Shown: positions 4,826-11,518 of the stretch, one piece after another
Numbering within the stretch: position 1 is the stretch's first letter
Layout: each line of letters starts with the position of its first letter
Virus record (IMG/VR): IMGVR_UViG_3300021438_000071
Location: 1-23,697 of that record
Origin: a virus
Direction: 5' to 3' (one strand)
DNA: 23,697 bases
Notes under the pieces: generated by a model
The model's database searches: none
The model's input: only the letters and a program-made list of their open reading frames with translations
What the model was told of the DNA's origin: nothing
Program-made: the position numbers and the translations under genes

Positions 4826-5152
4826 TTACAGTGGTTTGCTATTAGCCAATGCGTCAAAGATCGCTTTAAGCGCGCTCTTATTAGCCTTGGTCAGCGATTC
4901 GATGTCATTCTCAGGCAAGCGCAGGATTGCGCCAATTGCATCAGCATGAGCATCTTTTTTTACAACGGGTTCACCCGTTTTTGTTTTGTATTGCTTTTTC
5001 TGATACACGCCTTCGCGTGACAGTTTAGCAACAATTGAACGAACGGATTTACCCATTGCCAATGCAATGCTTTCGACAGTAATGCCAGCGGCATAGTCTG
5101 CGATAACCTGAGCGGTTTGCTCTGGGGTATAGTTTACGGCTTTTTCTGCCAT
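4826..5152 (-). CDS. HTH DNA-binding-like protein, paralog C (108 residues)
   Basis: Same length and layout as 894-1220: NYTPEQT start, predicted helix-turn-helix with GKSVRSIVAKLSREGVY at residues 34-50, basic stretch 52-60, conserved C-terminal part. Canonical ribosome site AAGGAG before ATG 5152. It is first in its operon and nearest to the divergent control region, so it is well placed to be an early regulator. Acidic or conservative changes separate it from paralog B at 18 positions, 15 of them in the first 33 residues. Confidence 0.88.
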   Translation of the reverse strand: MAEKAVNYTPEQTAQVIADYAAGITVESIALAMGKSVRSIVAKLSREGVYQKKQYKTKTGEPVVKKDAHADAIGAILRLPENDIESLTKANKSALKAIFDALANSKPL

Positions 5153-5187
5153 TGCGCTCTCCTTGTGAGTGCTGTTTCGATGTAGTA

Positions 5188-5216
5188 ATTATACACGAAT
5201 TTTCGCCGTGTGCCAA
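5188..5216 (-). promoter_or_regulatory. Leftward promoter for HTH paralog C operon
   Basis: On the - strand: -35 TTGGCA (5211-5216), 17 bases, -10 TATAAT (5188-5193). Best match of the leftward series. Confidence 0.75.
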
Positions 5217-5221
5217 GAATT

Positions 5222-5281
5222 GCAAAAATACAACATAGGGGGAAACCCCTATTGACGCGCACCCATTTTATATGGTATAAT
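5222..5281 (+). promoter_or_regulatory. Regulatory cassette copy 5: motif, palindrome, rightward promoter
   Basis: GCAAAAATACAACA (5222-5235), palindrome TAGGGGGAAACCCCTA (5236-5251), -35 TTGACG (5252-5257), 18 bases, TATAAT (5276-5281) with the same TATATGG before it as copy 2b. This copy lacks the right half of the -10 inverted repeat and the TGTTGTA hairpin. It is the only copy that points toward rightward genes. Confidence 0.6.
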
Positions 5282-5482
5282 ATTAAATAGGTTTATTACA
5301 AATAATATAACTAGGGCGGTTATTAGACATTATGAATAATATAACTATATGGACCCCCCAACACGGCCAACTTTAGGAATTTTTTCCGCAAAACTTTCGG
5401 TGCCAAAGCCAATACAAATATTATATCATAACAATCGCCAAAATTCAAGAAAATTTTTCCCAACACCACAAAATTTTCAACC
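5282..5482. other. Divergent intergenic region without a convincing gene
   Basis: It holds a 13-base direct repeat AATAATATAACTA (5301-5313 and 5335-5347). It also has a leftward promoter-like pair: -35 TTGAAT (5443-5448), 17 bases, TATAAT (5420-5425) on the - strand. The only start codons give ORFs of about 14 residues in either direction, so no coding sequence is called. Confidence 0.5.
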
Positions 5483-5511
5483 TTGACAACTTAACCCTAA
5501 GGTGTTATACT
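5483..5511 (+). promoter_or_regulatory. Rightward promoter of the first rightward operon
   Basis: -35 TTGACA (5483-5488), 17 bases, -10 TATACT (5506-5511), followed by GGAGGT and the ATG at 5534. It is not part of a TAGGGG cassette, so it may be under different control from the early promoters. Confidence 0.75.
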
Positions 5512-5533
5512 CTTAGGAACTGGAGGTCACACC

Positions 5534-5686
5534 ATGGAAATTATCGAGTTAATGCTAAAAGCTTGGCCAGTATTTGTAGCCTTTATTATGATTGTAGTCC
5601 TTTTCGCCAAGGCCGACATGCGCCTGGGTGTTTTGGAGGAAAAGGTAAAAACCTTATTTGATCTCTACAACAAGGGTCAGAAGTAA
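5534..5686 (+). CDS. Small single-pass membrane protein, 50 residues
   Basis: Strong ribosome site (GGAGGT, 6 bases before ATG) directly after a promoter. One hydrophobic helix at about residues 9-25 (KAWPVFVAFIMIVVLFAK) is followed by a charged helix with heptad-like spacing (RLGVLEEKVKTLFDLYN), i.e. N-terminal anchor and short cytoplasmic or periplasmic coil. Holin-like or spanin-like proteins can look like this, but no specific family is recognised. It ends 2 bases before the next gene. Confidence 0.75.
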   Translation: MEIIELMLKAWPVFVAFIMIVVLFAKADMRLGVLEEKVKTLFDLYNKGQK

Positions 5687-5688
5687 TC

Positions 5689-6471
5689 GTGGCACACTAT
5701 CGTGCTATTTTTATTAGTGACGTGCACTTGGGTACTAGGGCTAGTAAAGCAGAGTATCTTAGTAATTTCCTAAAATCCAACACCTGCGATGAACTTTACC
5801 TAGTAGGTGATATTATTGATGGCTGGAAGGTCAAGCAGAATAAGCTGCGCTGGGCAAACTCACACACCAATGTAGTGCGTCATGTCTTAGCCAAAGCCAA
5901 TCGTGAAAAAACTCGAGTCATATATGTAGCCGGTAATCATGATGAATTCCTCAGACCACTAATTAGCTACGGACTTAAATTTGGCCGGGTAGAGGTGGTA
6001 AACCAGTGTGAATACGTAGACGTAGAGGGTCGCCGCTGGTTAGTGACTCACGGCGATATGTTTGACGGCATTACCCGCTTAGCACCTTGGTTAGCTTGGC
6101 TAGGTGACAGCGCCTATGATTTTGTCTTAGGCCTAAACACACACTTTAATCAGTGGCGGCATAGGTTGGGCTTTGGCTATTGGTCACTATCACAGTGGTT
6201 AAAGGGCAGGGTAAAACGCGCGGTCGACTTTATCTTTAAATTTGAGCAGACTATTACCAAATACGCTGAAAAGCGCAAGTTTTTTGGTGTTATCTGCGGC
6301 CATATTCATCAGGCTGAAATTAAGCTGGTTGGTGACGTAGGTTATATGAATTCGGGCGATTGGGTAGAAAGCTGCACTGCACTAGTAGAGCACGAGAGTG
6401 GTACTTGGGAAATCATAACTTGGAGGCCCAATAGTGTGGCTACTAATACTTCTAGCAGTACATCAGAGTGA
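5689..6471 (+). CDS. LpxH-like metallophosphoesterase (UDP-2,3-diacylglucosamine diphosphatase family), 260 residues
   Basis: All calcineurin-type metal motifs are present in order: DVH (D11, H13), GDIID (D41, D44), GNHDE (N83, H84), HGD (H121) and GHIH (H205, H207). The whole protein, including LVGDIIDGW, GYWSLSQWLK and NSGDWVES, resembles the proteobacterial UDP-2,3-diacylglucosamine diphosphatase group, which cleaves a lipid A precursor at the inner membrane. Whether the phage enzyme acts on that substrate or another glycolipid is unknown. The start is GTG at 5689 with AAGGG some 12 bases upstream. The glycosyltransferase at 6589-7587 follows, as in some betaproteobacterial genomes, so the pair was probably acquired together to alter the host envelope. 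Confidence 0.88.
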   Translation: MAHYRAIFISDVHLGTRASKAEYLSNFLKSNTCDELYLVGDIIDGWKVKQNKLRWANSHTNVVRHVLAKANREKTRVIYVAGNHDEFLRPLISYGLKFGRVEVVNQCEYVDVEGRRWLVTHGDMFDGITRLAPWLAWLGDSAYDFVLGLNTHFNQWRHRLGFGYWSLSQWLKGRVKRAVDFIFKFEQTITKYAEKRKFFGVICGHIHQAEIKLVGDVGYMNSGDWVESCTALVEHESGTWEIITWRPNSVATNTSSSTSE

Positions 6472-6607
6472 CCCTAAGGACGTGCCAGGCCGCGTGACCT
6501 TAGAGTTTGCAACTCAAGAACAGTGCATGTCGGCACAACGTAGTATCCAGTGGCAACTAAAGTTTCCACAATTTAAGGTGGTTGCACAATGTCAAAAACA
6601 GTCTTAA
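6434..6607 (+). CDS. Overlapping small protein, GTG start, 57 residues
   Basis: This ORF overlaps both neighbours: the last 38 bases of 5689-6471 and the first 19 of 6589-7587. GGAGG at 6422-6426 lies 7 bases before the GTG, an excellent site that serves no other start. The product begins with a short hydrophobic stretch (MWLLILLAVH) and then has a normal-looking mixed sequence with two Cys (EQCMSAQRS and VVAQCQKQS). The N-terminus resembles a short signal or anchor; a periplasmic or membrane-attached protein is possible. I recognise no family. Confidence 0.6.
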   Translation: MWLLILLAVHQSDPKDVPGRVTLEFATQEQCMSAQRSIQWQLKFPQFKVVAQCQKQS

Positions 6608-7587
6608 TAGTCACTGATAATGTCCCACAGCAAATTAACGGCGTGGTTACTACGTTCCACAACCTGGAATACCAAGCAAGTCGCTATGGCTATAACTTTG
6701 TATACTGTGATCCCCGGCAGTTCCCTAATTGTGGTGCTCCTGGTTATGGCGATATTAGGTTATCGTGGCCTAAAGGCATTGACGAGAAGCTTGAGGCCGT
6801 AGACCCTGATTATGTGCATATAGCCACTGAGGGTCCACTAGGCTTGGCAGCACGTTGCTGGATGGATCGCAATGGTTGGTTATATAACACCAGCTATCAT
6901 ACGCGAATCCCAGAAGCACTTAAACGCTACTATGGCGTACCAGAATCGTGGACCTATAAGTACTTGCGCTGGTTTCATAAACATAGTGGTAGGGTGTTAG
7001 CTACTACTGTGAGTATGGTTCAGGAGCTTAAGCAACGTGGCTTTAGAGACAACTTGGTGCCCTGGACCCGCGGTGTAGACCGTAGCCTATTCTGGCAGGG
7101 TCCGGGCAGCGGGAATAAGCAGCCTACCCTGCTCTGGGTTGGACGTGTGAGTGTGGAAAAAGGCTGCGAAGACTTTTGTAAACTGGAATACTTAGGTGCT
7201 CGGAAGATTGTGGTTGGTTCGGGGCCGCAGCTAAAGTACTTGGCTGCAAAATACCCTGAAGTTGAATTTGTGGGTGTTAAGGTGGGCAAGGAATTAGCCC
7301 GCTACTACCAAACCGCAGACTGCTTAGTATTTACCAGCCGCTGGGATACCTTTGGCATTGTAATGGTAGAGTCCATGGCTTGCGGTACACCAGTAGCAGC
7401 CTATCCAGTTTGTGGTCCACAGGATGTAATAGAACCTCAAAAAACCGGTGCCATTAGCCTAGACCTAAAAGCCGCAGTAGTGCAAGCACTAGCCATTCCA
7501 CGTGAAACTGTGCTAGTAAACAGCTATCACTGGTCTTGGGAACGGTGCTGGCGTATATTTGAAAATAACTTAGTGAGTAGAAGATGA
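6589..7587 (+). CDS. GT4-type glycosyltransferase (mannosyltransferase-like), 332 residues
   Basis: GT-B fold features are clear: N-terminal domain with NGVVTTFHNL (17-26), HIATEGPLGLAAR (77-89) and SYHTRIPE; C-terminal donor domain with VGRVSVEKG (R186, K191), GSGP, and DTFGIVMVESMACGTPVA, where D253 and E261 take the place of the E-x7-E donor-site motif. The protein is close in pattern to GT1/GT4 enzymes that add mannose or glucose to membrane lipids and to lipopolysaccharide-type glycans. It is somewhat short for the family (usually about 340-400). AAGGTGG precedes ATG. Its stop overlaps the small terminase start (ATGA), so it is translated in the same operon. Likely role: host surface modification, for example blocking superinfection (inferred). 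Confidence 0.88.
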   Translation: MSKTVLIVTDNVPQQINGVVTTFHNLEYQASRYGYNFVYCDPRQFPNCGAPGYGDIRLSWPKGIDEKLEAVDPDYVHIATEGPLGLAARCWMDRNGWLYNTSYHTRIPEALKRYYGVPESWTYKYLRWFHKHSGRVLATTVSMVQELKQRGFRDNLVPWTRGVDRSLFWQGPGSGNKQPTLLWVGRVSVEKGCEDFCKLEYLGARKIVVGSGPQLKYLAAKYPEVEFVGVKVGKELARYYQTADCLVFTSRWDTFGIVMVESMACGTPVAAYPVCGPQDVIEPQKTGAISLDLKAAVVQALAIPRETVLVNSYHWSWERCWRIFENNLVSRR

Positions 7588-8066
7588 ACCTGACCCCAAC
7601 CAGTGCACCCGCAGAAGTCTTGGAAATCTCGCCAGAAGCACTGGAAGTAGCTAACTGTTACCTGCAGTGCCAAGACGCACGTGCCGTAGCAGATAACCTA
7701 GACTTACCAGTTGAATCAGTCTCCAGCATCTTGAGTCGCCGTGAGGTCAAGGCCTATATCAACCAAGTTTTCTTTGACTTAGGGTTTAACAACCGCTTTA
7801 AGATGCGAGCGGCAATGGACGCTGTGCTCAAGCGCAAGTTTCAGGAAATGGAGGAGGCTGACGTTGGCTCCAACAAAGACATTGCCGAACTACTCGCCTT
7901 ATCACACAAAATGAGCATGGAATTGCTAGACCGTGAGATACAGCTGGAAAAGCTGCGTGCGGAGCGCGCTGGACCTAAGTCGCAGGTAAACGTGCAGATT
8001 AACGAGGGCGGAGACGGTACCAAGTACGGAGCGCTTATTAGCAGACTCCTAGGGGATAAACTATAA
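7584..8066 (+). CDS. Terminase small subunit, 160 residues
   Basis: Directly precedes and abuts the large terminase, which sets its identity. Residues about 15-50 (SPEALEVANCYLQCQDARAV..LDLPVESVSSILSRREVKAYI) read as a DNA-binding helix-turn-helix, followed by a long charged helical region (90-130) for oligomer formation and a C-terminal tail (GGDGTKYGALISRLLGDKL) that may contact the large subunit. It should recognise the packaging site on phage DNA and recruit the motor. ATGA overlap with the glycosyltransferase. Confidence 0.8.
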   Translation: MNLTPTSAPAEVLEISPEALEVANCYLQCQDARAVADNLDLPVESVSSILSRREVKAYINQVFFDLGFNNRFKMRAAMDAVLKRKFQEMEEADVGSNKDIAELLALSHKMSMELLDREIQLEKLRAERAGPKSQVNVQINEGGDGTKYGALISRLLGDKL

Positions 8067-9356
8067 ATGCTTAAAGTTTCAAGACCAGATGTAGATTGTG
8101 AGGAGATTACAGAGTTTCCGCTAGAAAGCCGATTTATTAAACTGCCTATTCAAAACTACCTAAAGCTCTTAGGTGCTTGGGATTCAATGAATCGTCCACA
8201 GATTGCACTTATCAACGCCATTAACAACCCCAAGTACCGATTTGTTTGCGCTGCACTAGCCCGCAGGTTGGGCAAAACTTACATTGCTAATATTATTGCA
8301 CAGCTGGTCTCCCTAGTACCCGGCTGCAATATTTTAATTATATCGCCAAACTACAACTTGAGTTCAATCTCATTTGAACTGCAGCGTAAGTTTATTCGTC
8401 ACTTTGACCTTGAGGTAGAGCGAGATAACTTAAAGGACAAGGTTGTAGAACTCTCAAATGGTTCGACCATTCGCATGGGTTCGCTATCAACTGTGGACTC
8501 GACCGTTGGACGCAGCTATCAAATTATCCTGTTCGACGAGGCTGCCTTAGGCGAGGACGGAGAATCGGCATTTAACGTGCAGCTCAGACCTACCCTAGAC
8601 AGACCTAATTCAAAAGGTATTTTTATTAGTACGCCCCGCGGTCAGCAAAACTGGTTTAGCCGTTTCTACCAACGTGGTTTTAGCGACGACTATCCTGAGT
8701 GGTGTAGTATCCAAGCAGATTACACTGAGAATAGTCGAATGGCTGAGAGTGACGTGCAGGAAGCTCGTCGTTCGATGTCGAAAGCTGAATTTGAGCAGGA
8801 ATACTTGGCTAGCTTTACGGTGTTTGAGGGTCAAATCTACAACTTTGATCGTAGCGTAGGGGTTTTAGAATATGAGCATCAAGATGGTTGTGAATACATT
8901 GCTGGCTGCGATCCCGGCTATCGTGATGCTACTGCTTTCGTGGTTATTAGTTATAATCCTGTTAGTGACCAGTTTCATATCATAGACGAGTACCTACGAA
9001 GTGAGGCTACCACCGATAAACACGCGGTAGCATTTTGCGAGTACTTGGACAAGTGGCAGGTAGAAGTAGTATTTATAGACTCGGCAGCAGCACAATTTGC
9101 TGGTGACCTTGCCTATACCTACAACATCTCCACCACCAAGGCTAAAAAAGATCTCCTACCCGGCATTGCCTATGTGCAGACCCTAGTAGAAACCGGCAGG
9201 TTAAAAGTAGCGCCGCATTGTACAAATGTGCTAGACGTTATGGACCAGTATCGTTGGGATAAACGCGAAACTCTAACGCGTGAAAAGCCCATACATGACA
9301 AATACTCACACATGGCTGATGCCATTCGTTATGCACTTTACACGTACACTGTTTAG
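8067..9356 (+). CDS. Terminase large subunit, 429 residues
   Basis: N-terminal ATPase: Walker A-like ARRLGKT (65-71), Walker B IILFDE (153-158, catalytic E158), coupling motif ISTPRG (187-192). C-terminal RNase H-type nuclease: GCDPGYRDATAF (first metal Asp), VVFIDSAAAQFAG and SHMADAIRYAL near the end, the usual three-acid layout. Length fits the family. It packages DNA into the prohead and cuts the concatemer; an HNH protein downstream (9879-10310) may assist, as in HK97. AGGGGA precedes the ATG at 8067, which follows the TAA of the small subunit directly. Confidence 0.95.
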   Translation: MLKVSRPDVDCEEITEFPLESRFIKLPIQNYLKLLGAWDSMNRPQIALINAINNPKYRFVCAALARRLGKTYIANIIAQLVSLVPGCNILIISPNYNLSSISFELQRKFIRHFDLEVERDNLKDKVVELSNGSTIRMGSLSTVDSTVGRSYQIILFDEAALGEDGESAFNVQLRPTLDRPNSKGIFISTPRGQQNWFSRFYQRGFSDDYPEWCSIQADYTENSRMAESDVQEARRSMSKAEFEQEYLASFTVFEGQIYNFDRSVGVLEYEHQDGCEYIAGCDPGYRDATAFVVISYNPVSDQFHIIDEYLRSEATTDKHAVAFCEYLDKWQVEVVFIDSAAAQFAGDLAYTYNISTTKAKKDLLPGIAYVQTLVETGRLKVAPHCTNVLDVMDQYRWDKRETLTREKPIHDKYSHMADAIRYALYTYTV

Positions 9357-9373
9357 GTCATAAAAAAATTATG

Positions 9374-9402
9374 TTGACTTATTCGTGCTCAAGGTGTACA
9401 AT
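9374..9402 (+). promoter_or_regulatory. Rightward promoter before the Dps-like gene
   Basis: -35 TTGACT (9374-9379), 17 bases, -10 TACAAT (9397-9402), 36 bases before the ATG at 9438. It gives the Dps-like gene and the head genes a start separate from the terminase operon. Confidence 0.7.
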
Positions 9403-9437
9403 ACCTGTATTATAAAAATTTAACCAGGCACCAGAGC

Positions 9438-9878
9438 ATGGACAAAACAGAATACTACCTAGAACTAAAGCGCGTTTTTGCTAGTGAATTTGCGTTTTAT
9501 CTTAAAAGTGCAAACTTTCATTGGAACGTGGAAGGTTCTGACTTTTATGAATTTCATCTCCTGTTCGAGCGTATTTATACTGAAGTCTATGGTGTGATCG
9601 ATCAATTTGCTGAAGAGTTGCGCGCCCTGCAACTTCAAGTTCCAGCTAGTTTTACACAGTTTTTGCAATTAACTTATGTCTTAGATCAAACAGTGCCTGG
9701 CGATTCAAAAGCCCTGGTGCAAGAGTTGCTAATGGATTCGGATACAATGGCCATGAAGTTTCAGCAATTGTTTATGATGGCTGAGGAAGCTGGCGATCAT
9801 GGCTTATCGAACTTCTTGGCTGATCGTCAAGATGCACATAAAAAACACAGTTGGATGTTGCGCGCTAGTTTAAAATAA
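9438..9878 (+). CDS. Dps-like mini-ferritin, 146 residues
   Basis: Four-helix Dps pattern: NFHWNVEGSDFYEFHLLFERIYTEV fits the first helix of Dps when split at H28 and H40. Using the Dps spacing of the ferroxidase centre (His, +12 His, +16 Asp, +27 Asp, +31 Glu), the residues here are H28, H40, E44, D55 and E59; only the +16 Asp is changed, to Glu. The site should therefore be able to oxidise iron. There is no Lys-rich N-terminal tail such as E. coli Dps uses to bind DNA. Dps forms 12-subunit shells that store iron and remove peroxide. A role in protecting phage or host DNA during infection is inferred. It has its own promoter and abuts the HNH gene. Confidence 0.88.
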   Translation: MDKTEYYLELKRVFASEFAFYLKSANFHWNVEGSDFYEFHLLFERIYTEVYGVIDQFAEELRALQLQVPASFTQFLQLTYVLDQTVPGDSKALVQELLMDSDTMAMKFQQLFMMAEEAGDHGLSNFLADRQDAHKKHSWMLRASLK

Positions 9879-10310
9879 ATGGCAAAGAATACAAATAAGC
9901 GGATTCCCGTCAAACACGTTAGAGATAAAGCCAAGTCGGCTTATGAAAAGCAAGACCATTGCTATATTTGCAACACAAGTCAGGACCTGGAATTACATCA
10001 CCTACACAGCGTTACCCTGTTGCTAGAAAACTGGGCTCGCCGTATGGGTTATGATATTTCAACTGATGAGGGAATTTTAGCTGTCAGGGACGAGTTTATT
10101 AGTGAACATCATAGTGAGTTATATGAACAGGTTTACACCCTATGTAATCCGCACCATGTAGCGCTCCATGGAGTGTACGGTAAGACTCCTCAGCCTGGCA
10201 GCGAACCCAAACAAGCGCGCTGGATTGAAATTCAACGTGACAAAGTTGCTGGTGGCAGTCGTGCTGTTCCTAAGCAAAGCTATGGAAGTTTCTTTAGCGA
10301 ATTTACTTAG
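9879..10310 (+). CDS. HNH-type zinc-binding protein, probable nuclease (143 residues)
   Basis: Zinc-binding pairs CYIC (C28, C31) and CNPHH (C89, H92, H93) bracket ELHHLH (H40, H41), an arrangement like an HNH nuclease with structural zinc, although the insertion between the halves (residues 44-80) is long. Placed between large terminase and portal, it matches the HNH proteins that many cos phages need for efficient DNA cutting during packaging. A homing-type nuclease is the other option. Starts directly after the Dps stop codon (TAAATG). Confidence 0.75.
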   Translation: MAKNTNKRIPVKHVRDKAKSAYEKQDHCYICNTSQDLELHHLHSVTLLLENWARRMGYDISTDEGILAVRDEFISEHHSELYEQVYTLCNPHHVALHGVYGKTPQPGSEPKQARWIEIQRDKVAGGSRAVPKQSYGSFFSEFT

Positions 10311-10318
10311 GATAAAAA

Positions 10319-11506
10319 ATGGGTTTAATTACAAATAGCGTGCAGTGGATTCGTGAAAAACTGAATCCTGCACAAGTTAGAATTGCACAGGCTGAGGGTA
10401 CACATATTCCCTCAACCAGTAAAATTACTTATCGCGACGCTTTTAGAAATCTAGAAGTTGTTAATCGCGCAGTAAACATGGTTGTGTCAGCAGCCTCGTC
10501 ACTAGACTATGACGTAAAAGACAAGTTAAATGAAGGCGTTGTTAGTGGCATCAGGCAAAAGCAGTTGGTAAATTTGCTTAACTTTAGGCCTAACCCCTAT
10601 CAAAGCATACAAGAATTTCGTCAGGCCATTTTTACTGACCTGATCCTAGAAGGCAATGTGTTTATACACTTCGACGGTGTATTCATGTATCACTTGCCAG
10701 CACAAAACACAGAAATCTTAACCGACCCTAAAACGTTTATTCGTGGCTACCGTTATAGCGGATACATCGAATTTGACGAAAAGGACGTGTTTCATTTTCG
10801 TGACCTAAGTTCACAAAGTATTTATCGCGGTGCTAGCCGGCTTGAGTCAGCCCAGCATAGTATCGATTTGCTTAATAGTATGTACCAGTTTCAAACACAA
10901 TTTTTTGAAAACGGTGCTACATTTGGTTTTGTGCTTACCAGCGATAATACCTTATCACAAATAGCCAAAGAAAAAACTATTCAATATTGGCTGCAGCGCT
11001 ATAGTACTAAACAAGGTGGTAAGCGTCCAATGATTTTGGACAGCGGTTTAAAACCACACTCAATTAGCAATAACAGCTACAAAGACTTAGACTTTGACGT
11101 AGCAGTTAAAACGCACAATGACTTGCTCCTACAAGTAATCGGTGTTCCGCCCATTTTATTAGACGGTGGCAACAACGCTAATATTTCACCTAATCTCAGG
11201 CTTTTCTATTTAGAAACAGTAATGCCAGTGATCAGGAAATTTATTAGTGCCCTAGAGCGTTATTATGGATACGATGTAGATGCAATTACCAGTAACGTAA
11301 GCGCACTACAACCAGAGTTAAAAGATATTGCAACTTATCATCAAACCCTTGTAAACGGTGGTATTATTACCCCTAACGAGGCACGTGTAGAACTGCGATA
11401 TGAAAAAATGCCAGGTCACGATGAGTTACGTGTTCCTGCTAATATTGCTGGTAGTGCTGTAAACCCAGCACAAGGTGGTCGTCCCGCCACAAACCCTAAG
11501 GAATAA
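10319..11506 (+). CDS. Portal protein, HK97-like (395 residues)
   Basis: Family hallmarks are visible: N-terminal SKITYRDAFRNLEVVNRAVN with the first conserved helix, DLILEGNVFIHFDG in the wing, and VIGVPPILLDGG followed by LRLFYLETVMPVIRKF near the stem/crown. Length is close to HK97 gp3. It forms the 12-subunit ring at the vertex through which DNA passes and to which the connector binds. AGGA precedes the ATG. Followed by the protease-capsid gene, in the usual order. Confidence 0.93.
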   Translation: MGLITNSVQWIREKLNPAQVRIAQAEGTHIPSTSKITYRDAFRNLEVVNRAVNMVVSAASSLDYDVKDKLNEGVVSGIRQKQLVNLLNFRPNPYQSIQEFRQAIFTDLILEGNVFIHFDGVFMYHLPAQNTEILTDPKTFIRGYRYSGYIEFDEKDVFHFRDLSSQSIYRGASRLESAQHSIDLLNSMYQFQTQFFENGATFGFVLTSDNTLSQIAKEKTIQYWLQRYSTKQGGKRPMILDSGLKPHSISNNSYKDLDFDVAVKTHNDLLLQVIGVPPILLDGGNNANISPNLRLFYLETVMPVIRKFISALERYYGYDVDAITSNVSALQPELKDIATYHQTLVNGGIITPNEARVELRYEKMPGHDELRVPANIAGSAVNPAQGGRPATNPKE

Positions 11507-11518
11507 CAGGGAGAATAT

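Noticed and set aside
5332-5376. 14-codon ORF after the 5252 promoter
   Set aside because: No ribosome site at proper distance and no recognisable content.
5282-5482. tRNA or structured RNA gene
   Set aside because: No cloverleaf, no TTC-type T-loop, no acceptor stem could be formed by eye.
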